Shown here piece after piece: positions 57,594 through 64,000 of a stretch of DNA of 64,000 nt. Made by a program: the position numbers and the translations under genes. The notes under the pieces were generated by a model. That model was given only the letters and a program-made list of their open reading frames with translations, was not told the DNA's origin and searched no databases. The stretch is taken from contig JAKEKT010000008.1 in assembly GCA_021495925.1 (NCBI GenBank), forward strand, positions 552,447 to 616,446. Reading direction: 5' to 3'. Source of the stretch: Diplodia intermedia. Taxonomy: Eukaryota > Ascomycota > Dothideomycetes > Botryosphaeriales > Botryosphaeriaceae. How positions within the stretch are numbered: position 1 is the stretch's first letter; each line of letters begins with the position of its first letter.

Positions 57594-58979
57594 ATGCTGT
57601 CCTCCACCTCCGCCATCAGGCAGGTTGCTGCCCGCCGCATCGTCGTCGCGCCCGCCGCCCGCGCCGCTTCCGCTTGGGCCAAGGTGGCCCAGGGCCCTCC
57701 CGATGCCATCCTGGGTATCACTGAGGCCTTCAAGGCCGACAGCCACCCGCAGAAGATCAACCTCGGTACGCTTCCCAAATGCCTGTCTTCGTACCGTCGC
57801 TGACTGCTCGCAGGAGTGGGCGCTTACCGCGATGACCAGGGCAAGCCCTACGTGCTGCCCTCGGTAAAGCAGGCCGAGAAGAAGGTCGTCGACTCCAGCC
57901 TCGACAAGGAGTACGCCGGCATCACCGGCGTCCCCGACTTCACTACCGCCGCGGCAAAGCTGGCCTACGGCGCTGACTCCAAGGCCATCGCCGACGCCCG
58001 CATCGCCATCACCCAGTCCATCTCCGGCACCGGCGCCCTGCGCATTGGCGGCGCCTTCCTGCAGCGCCACTACCCGCATGCGAAGGCCATCTACATCCCC
58101 ACGCCCTCGTGGGCCAACCACAAGGCTGTCTTCTCCGACTCCGGCCTCGAGGTCAAGCAGTACCGTTACTACAACAAGGACACCATTGGCTTGGATTTCG
58201 ACGGTATGGTCGAGGACATCAAGAACATGCCCAAGAACAGCATCGTCCTGCTGCACGCTTGCGCCCACAACCCCACCGGTGTCGACCCCACCGAGGAGCA
58301 GTGGCGCGCCATCAGCGATGCCGTCAAGGCCGGCGACCACTTCCCTTTCTTCGACATGGCATACCAGGGCTTCGCCAGTGGTGACACCACCAAGGACGCC
58401 TACGCTCTGCGCTACTTCGTCGAGCAGGGCCATCTCCCTGTCCTGGCCCAGAGCTTTGCCAAGAACATGGTAGGCTTTCTCTACCCCCTCTCTTCCGCTC
58501 TCGTGTAGCCATGCTAACGCTTAAACAAGGGCCTGTACGGCGAGCGCGTTGGCGCCTTCTCCGTCGTCTGCGAGTCGGCCGAGGAGAAGAAGCGTGTCGA
58601 CTCCCAGATCAAGATCCTCGTTCGCCCCATGTACTCGAACCCGCCCATTCACGGTGCTCGCATTGCCTCAACCCTTCTGAACGACGCGGCGCTGAACAAG
58701 CAATGGCTTGGTGAGGTCAAGGGCATGGCCGACCGCATTATCAAGATGCGTGCCCTGCTGAAGAAGCACCTCGAGGAGCTTGGGTCCAAGCATGACTGGA
58801 GCCACATCACCAACCAGATCGGCATGTTCGCCTACACTGGCCTCAAGCCCGAGCAGATGGACGCCCTAGCCAAGGACCACTCCGTCTACGCTACCAAGGA
58901 TGGCCGCATCTCAGTTGCTGGCATCACCACCGGCAATGTCAAGAGACTTGCCGAGAGTATTTACAAGATTACCGGCTAA
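57594..58979 (+). CDS. AAT1: Mitochondrial aspartate aminotransferase
   Basis: Three exons (57594-57765, 57814-58469, 58530-58979) give 425 aa. Residues 1 to about 25 form a mitochondrial presequence (MLSSTSAIRQVAARRIVVAP). It catalyses aspartate + 2-oxoglutarate to oxaloacetate + glutamate in the matrix, part of the malate-aspartate shuttle. The PLP lysine is K274 in AQSFAKNMGLYGERVG; the second intron falls two codons after it. HACAHNPTGVDPT and the C-terminal RISVAGITTGNV are further fold-type I landmarks. The presequence and the divergent mitochondrial neighbour argue for the organelle form rather than the cytosolic one. Confidence 0.96.
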
Positions 58980-60148
58980 GCGACGGAGTAGTGATGGACC
59001 TGACTTAGATGATTAGAGCATGGCATGGTTCCATGTCGGGAAAACAAAAACAATTTGGTTTGTACAACAGCATGTACGGCTACTACTGGGCATAGGTGTC
59101 AAAATGATGGATCAAGATGCAATGAATCATTGATGCTGGCGACTAGAGCAATTCAAATCGAGCCACCGTGAGCCCGGTATGGTGAGAAATCAACTTGGCT
59201 GCTGAATCTAAGCCTGACCAACGTGAACAGAGTTCTGACGCCATAGTGATAGAGCTAATTTGTTCCCTTCGTATCGCCAAACTGTACGAAGATCGTTGTG
59301 GTACGGTTTAATAACAAGCCATCAGTCTCGCGTGGCTTCGAAGGCGTTTTCCATGTTTGAATCGCCATCTGAGTCAGTTTGTGGGAATTGGCACGGAACT
59401 TTCGCCAAAGCGTGCGCTCCACGTCAGGAAGTCTACTTGATTGTGGCACATTTCAAATATCATACTGGATGGGTCCATGGAGTATCTGACCAAGCCAGTA
59501 GCCACCAGGTAATGGTTGCCGTGTCTTCATAATTGGATGCATTCAATCTATCTCAAATGGCACACTGACCAGGTGAACCATCCACAGCCATGCAGCGCTT
59601 CGTAACTTTGCGGAGCGATGGAAAATACCATGATGGATCTGACTGGTAGAACAGGCCAATCTTCTCGAGCCGGATCACACGGAACCGCAACTCAATTTCG
59701 CTCGTTCCTTAAACACTACGGACGTGAATCGGTACCACCCGCGGGATGCGTCAATACTACAGCTTGATCGCTTGGCAGATCCGAGCGCGGACCGCAGTAA
59801 AGTCTAAAATTTAAGTAGGCTACAAAATAGCTCTTCACGCAAAGAACATGTTTCTACTATCTGACTAGCCTACTGGCGTAGGATTGATCCGGTCCGCACC
59901 GGCTATCTCACGCGGGCTTGGCTCATCCGTATTCTTGACTTGGCAGTTACAGGCTAATATTCAGGATCGCCTCCGCAGCCGACGAGAAGTTTAATAAGAG
60001 CTGTCCCTTGTTTGAATGGACTTGCTCACTGGAGACATCCCTAGACCCTCATTTCTGGAGCAATTTTTTTCCTATATTCTGGCCAGTTCAGTCATCCTTT
60101 TCGATCTTTACTCCACCAGTTTTGGCCCCACTATCGCCATCGCTCGCC
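58980..60148. other. Intergenic, aminotransferase to lactonase-like gene
   Basis: 1.17 kb, no supportable gene seen on either strand. Confidence 0.55.
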
Positions 60149-61452
60149 ATGCGTCACTTCGGTGTTCTACTCTTAACCACTGCGCTGGGCGCCACCGGCT
60201 CCAAAGCCGTCAACCTTTATGCGGCCACATCGGACGGAAATCTTACCTCTCTTTCCCTGACCGGTAGCGACAGCGGCAACAATCTTACTGTGTCTAGCAA
60301 GACCGCATGCGGCTCCAATGCGTCGTGGCTGACCTTCGACTCGAAGAACCGCTTGCTGTACTGTCTCGATCGTGGAGCTTCCTCTTCTACAAATGGATCC
60401 ATGAACTCCTATTCGGTTGCGCCGGACGGACTCCTGACAATCATCGATTCCGTAACTGCACCCCTTTCCGGCGTCAGTCACGAAGTCTTCACCACCGAGG
60501 CCGGCAAGAGCGGCTTTGCTACCGCATCATAGTACGTGCGGAGAGTCCCTACTCTGTACCGCTAAGCTGACTGGGTTGTAGCAACCAAAGTGCAATCTCT
60601 GTTATCGGCTTGGGAGAAGGTGGTGCTCTTGACGAGCCCCTTCAGATCATCCACCCGACCCTCGAGACCACTGGTCCGGTGATCCCACGTCAAGACCGAT
60701 CTTATCTACACCAGGTGCTTGTCGACCCCAAGGGCGAGTATCTCGTTATGAACGATCTGGGAGGCGATCGCGTTAGAATCCTCAAATGGGACGCCGAAAA
60801 CCTGGCCCCTCTGACAGAGCTGGAGCCACTACGTACTGATGCTGGATCTGGTCCGCGCCATGGAGTCTTTTGGAAGCCAGCCACCTCTGACGACCTGTAC
60901 TACTTCGTCGTTGGCGAGTTGACGCAATACGTATACTCGTACAAGATCACCTACACTGATGCTGGGTTGACGTGGACCAAAATCTTCGAGATTCCAGGTC
61001 TTGGTTTCGAGAATGAGGTCCCGGCTTTGACTTCCCCGTTGTCCGAAATTGCGCTTTCGGTAAGTGCATATTCAAGACACGTATTGGCCGCAGAACACTG
61101 ACACCCTATCTAGCCGGATAACAAGTTCCTCATCGTCTCTCACCGCGATGTATCTTTCACCAACTCTACGAAACGGGCTTCTGGGCCCACAGACACCCTG
61201 TCCACTTTCGCCATCAACCAGGATGGTACACTTGACCTACTCCAGCTTGCACCATCTGGAGGCTGGTCGCCGCGCCATTTTGCCCTTAACAAAGCAGGCG
61301 ACCTCCTTGCCGTTGGTCATCAGACCAACAAGACCGTTGTCATCTGGGAGCGCGACCTGGAGACGGGCAAAATTGTAACTGCTGAAGAGGGCGGTCCAGC
61401 AGCTATCATTGAACTCTCAGGGGCTGTTGTCTGTACCATTTGGGACGAGTAA
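60149..61452 (+). CDS. Secreted lactonase-fold (seven-bladed propeller) protein
   Basis: Three exons (60149-60531, 60582-61059, 61114-61452) give 399 aa. Residues 1-20 (MRHFGVLLLTTALGATGSKA) are a signal peptide, which picks this ATG over the in-frame open stretch from 60008. Repeated propeller strands end in similar turns, with DPKGEYLVMNDLGGDRVRIL, GSGPRHGVFWKPA and SPRHFALNKAGDLLAVGHQT as the landmarks of the 6-phosphogluconolactonase/carboxy-cis,cis-muconate cyclase family. Secreted members are common in plant-associated fungi; whether this one opens a lactone ring is not known. Several NxS/T sites suggest glycosylation. It ends CTIWDE, normal for the family, although a donor GTAAGC overlaps the stop and an alternative 13-residue tail is possible. 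Confidence 0.83.
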
Positions 61453-61764
61453 GCTCACCTGTTCTATTGGGGTTTTGAAATATCTCTCTCCTGTACATTG
61501 GCATACAGATGTATAGTAAATCGCCTCAGCAAACACCCCACTCGAGCAATGTGTGAAGAACTTCCCGGTTGATACTAGGTCACATATGCACAGGCACGGT
61601 GATAATAAATATTTGTTGAAATTCGTGTGGTCTAACAAAGAAAAATTGAATTCAGTTAATTCCTGATAATGTATTTGTCATATGGGTCGTGTCGACCCCT
61701 TCCTTTTTGTCTGGTTCCAGCCAGACGCCCGACTCCATTCCAGCCCAGTAGTCTCGCTCGGTGC
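61453..61764. other. Convergent 3' regions
   Basis: 312 bp between two convergent stops, nothing further seen. Confidence 0.5.
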
Positions 61765-62100
61765 TCAAACAAGTGCACCGTTCTTCCTCGCCAGATAGGC
61801 CTTGACTCCGTTCCTGTCCCTGCCCCCAGTCATGCTGTTCTCCTCAACCGTCTTCAACAACCTCGCGGTCCCCGTCGCCACCAACAACGCACCGGCCACG
61901 GTGCCGACGCCAGCCATCCCGGCTTTGTTGTGGTGAACTGCTTGCGCCACGGTCATGGGAGTGCCCTTGTATGGCTTGAACGGGCGGTTGTGGATGAGGC
62001 GGGCGGATTGTCGAGAAATCTGAACCCGTGGTGCTGCCTGGACCGTAGGGCGGATTGCCTGGCAGGCCTTGGTGGCGGTGGTGGCGCAGCGGTAGCACAT
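61765..62100 (-). CDS. Small probable mitochondrial protein, unknown
   Basis: Intronless, 111 aa. The N-terminal 40 residues (MCYRCATTATKACQAIRPTV then QISRQSARLIHNR) are rich in Arg, Ala, Ser and Thr and free of acid residues, like a mitochondrial presequence. A central segment GMAGVGTVAGALLVATGTAR is a weak single TM helix, followed by a charged tail ending LARKNGALV. Codon use is coding-like. The frame continues upstream to 62184 with another ATG, giving a 139-residue form, but the shorter start puts the basic presequence first. Family not recognised. Confidence 0.6.
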   Translation of the reverse strand: MCYRCATTATKACQAIRPTVQAAPRVQISRQSARLIHNRPFKPYKGTPMTVAQAVHHNKAGMAGVGTVAGALLVATGTARLLKTVEENSMTGGRDRNGVKAYLARKNGALV

Positions 62101-63220
62101 TTTCTGTGGTGAGAGAGGATGATTTGGATGGTTGTGGTTGATTATGTGGTGTGCGGAGTAGTAACGTGATGAAGTGACCGGCACTTTGGGTGGCGTGTGA
62201 TGATGATCGGTTGAGGCTGGAGAGGCTTGGAGGAGAAGGAATCTGCTGGTTGTTGCGGTGGAATAGAGGTACGCCTAGGACTCTTTATACACTCCAGCAA
62301 CCTATGGCACCATATGGGGCATCTGCATGGTGTTGTGCAGTATGGTCTGTTGTATGGTCCGAGTCTCAGCCGAGTTGCGTTTTGGGCGTCTGAGGTCGTC
62401 TGAGACGTCGTCTGAGGATGTGAGTGCCACCCCTCACGGCGGCTACGACTCGCATGAGAAATAGTGGAGTGTTTCATGCTGTGGTGTATGTTCGAGACAA
62501 CGCAAGCATCGAGAACCACCCCTTTTAGCGCTTGCACGAGCCACATTGTCGCCTTCAGGACACTTCAACTGCACTGGTGAGCTCTTGCACCTATCAGCGC
62601 TAACGCTTCATCTCTAACTTCAAAGGCTCCCCAACGATGCTGTGTTTCCCTGCTAACGTCCGGGGGCAATGTGTCAAGCTGAAGAGTGAGCCAATGGGTT
62701 GACGGCAGCAAGTCGTGTAACAGACCGTGTTTCCACCACAGAGGACAGCGAGACCCGCATCAACTGCAGGCGTGCATATTCAAAAGCTCTCGTGATACTG
62801 AGCCGGTCAGCTCATGATGTTGCTTCCGGTGAGATTGTGCAATAGATGTCCACGTTATTAAGACCCACTTCAGCGGCCTCCGGGTGGTTTGAAAGCGTGA
62901 AGCCCAAGTCGTATGAGTGTACTCTTACCCCGCTCCACCAGCCACCCACCGAATAGATGGCCACGACTAGACCAAGTCGTATACCCATCCAGTTGGCATG
63001 CCTATCTTCCTGGTCGGTGCGGTCCGCTGCCACGTCCATAGACACGTATACTATCACGTGACTAAACCTTCATCGTAGCTTATCTGGTTGGTGTTAGGCC
63101 TCAGGCCTTATTCCTATCTTAGACACTAATGCCTTAGGCATCTTATCTCGCTTGCCCGTGTTTCATGTTAACCGTAGCCCCTGCTGGAGCCGCCGCCGTG
63201 CAGAGCGCGCCCCAGTTCAA
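62101..63220. other. Intergenic up to the AT-rich block
   Basis: 1.1 kb of normal composition, no gene supported. It holds the short direct repeats at 62387-62417. The last 100 bp lead into the AT-rich block. Confidence 0.5.
62387..62417. repeat. Short direct repeats
   Basis: CGTCTGAGG, CGTCTGAGA and CGTCTGAGG occur within 31 bp, about 290 bp upstream of the small mitochondrial-type gene on its promoter side. Confidence 0.6.
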
Positions 63221-63221
63221 T

Positions 63222-64000
63222 GTTAGTTAGCAAATTACTGAAATACCTAGTTTTTTTAAAAATAATTTCTAGAATATTTATATCGGTAAATTACCTAAAT
63301 ACCTAGTTTTTTAAAAATAATTTCTAAAATATCTATATTCTTACTAAAATATCTATCTAGATATCTAGATAAATAATAGATCTTATATAAAGTAAAGTTC
63401 GTAATTTATAAAAAACTAAATATTTAAATAAATAAAGATATATAAATTACTAACCCCTCTTATATAATTACTAATATTCCCCGTCTAATTATTAACCCTC
63501 TCTAGAATATTTATCTAAATTTTTAGATTTTATATATAATTTTACGAGGATTTTATTATCTTCTTTACGGTAAATAACCGAAATACCTAGTTTTTTAAAA
63601 ATAATTTCTAAAATATCTATACCCTTATCTAGATACCCACCTAGGTATTTAGATAAATAATAGATATTATATAAAGTAAAGTTTATAATTTACGAAAAAC
63701 CGAGTATTTAGATAAATAAAATATAAAGTAGAATATTTAAGTAAATAATTTTTACTAAAATATTCGGTTTTTTTAAAAAATTATTCTAACTTCGTTTCTT
63801 TATAGAAAAACGTAAAACTTTTAACTTAAGTACTTTATATACTACGTTTTAATAGCGTATAAAATTTTTTTAATATATTCTATCGTTTAAGAAGAAATTA
63901 ATTTTAAAATTAACGTATTTTTTATTTTCTATTTAAGCTATTCTTTATAAGTTTTTTTAGAATCTTTTAGTATTTTATAAGAAAATAAAGTAGAATAAAT
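63222..64000. repeat. AT-rich, RIP-like degraded repeat block
   Basis: Composition changes within a few bases from about half GC to roughly four-fifths AT. Three copies of a unit beginning AAATACCTAGTTTTTT start at 63241, 63297 and 63581. The last two continue as about 150 bp of alignable sequence with a 284-bp period. Many differences between copies are C/T or G/A changes, as RIP produces. There is no open frame of useful length and no recognisable transposase, so the parent element is unknown. The block continues beyond the window. Confidence 0.85.

Noticed and set aside
63222..64000. Possible mitochondrial DNA insertion or centromere at the AT-rich end
   Set aside because: No mitochondrial gene or tRNA sequence is visible, and the transition-type differences between repeat copies fit RIP better. 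A centromere cannot be judged from 0.8 kb.

Overview
The window is nuclear DNA of a filamentous ascomycete (Pezizomycotina), probably a plant-associated Dothideomycete or close relative. The evidence is short (44-152 bp) GT-AG introns with CTAAC/CTGAC branch sites, moderately GC-rich coding DNA, fungus-only families (Pth11-like receptor, PRM1, AreA GATA-like domain, NIS1 effector) and an abrupt AT-rich repeat block at the right end that looks degraded by repeat-induced point mutation (RIP). The class-level placement is inference. I modelled 24 protein genes, and exon limits were checked by hand for reading-phase continuity. I recognised no tRNA, rRNA, CRISPR array or intact transposon.

Left part (1-13.3 kb) is transport and secretion. 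It holds a Mn-type cation diffusion facilitator cut by the window edge, an MFS transporter, a secreted PAN/apple-like protein with polyproline stalk, an amino acid/choline-type permease, a NIS1-like secreted effector and a second MFS transporter. Five consecutive genes from 3.1 to 13.3 kb therefore encode membrane or secreted proteins, the most accessory-looking part of the window.

Middle part (13.8-31.4 kb) holds a nuclear-type protein with an AreA GATA-like domain but no zinc finger, the HOPS subunit VPS39/VAM6, a divergently transcribed Pth11-like receptor with a probable GC-AG intron, a six-cysteine small secreted protein, an SPX-domain phosphate transporter and the mating fusion protein PRM1.

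Right part (34-62 kb) is mostly housekeeping: two unknown genes, a triple-KH RNA-binding protein, xanthine dehydrogenase, a 2H phosphoesterase (AKAP7-like), the phosphorelay protein YPD1, the complex II assembly factor SDHAF4/SDH8, a tetraspanin, the permuted mitochondrial GTPase GEP3, mitochondrial aspartate aminotransferase, a secreted lactonase-fold protein and a small probable mitochondrial protein. GEP3 and the aminotransferase share a 253-bp divergent promoter. Four of the last six genes (SDH8, GEP3, AAT, small protein) are predicted mitochondrial.

I did not find a clear new multi-gene system. The best leads are the effector/transporter group, the small secreted proteins, several splice-level oddities (GC-AG intron, a 3n stop-free intron, an intron over a stop codon that leaves the protein unchanged) and the RIP-like block. 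All family assignments come from reading translated sequence, without database searches.
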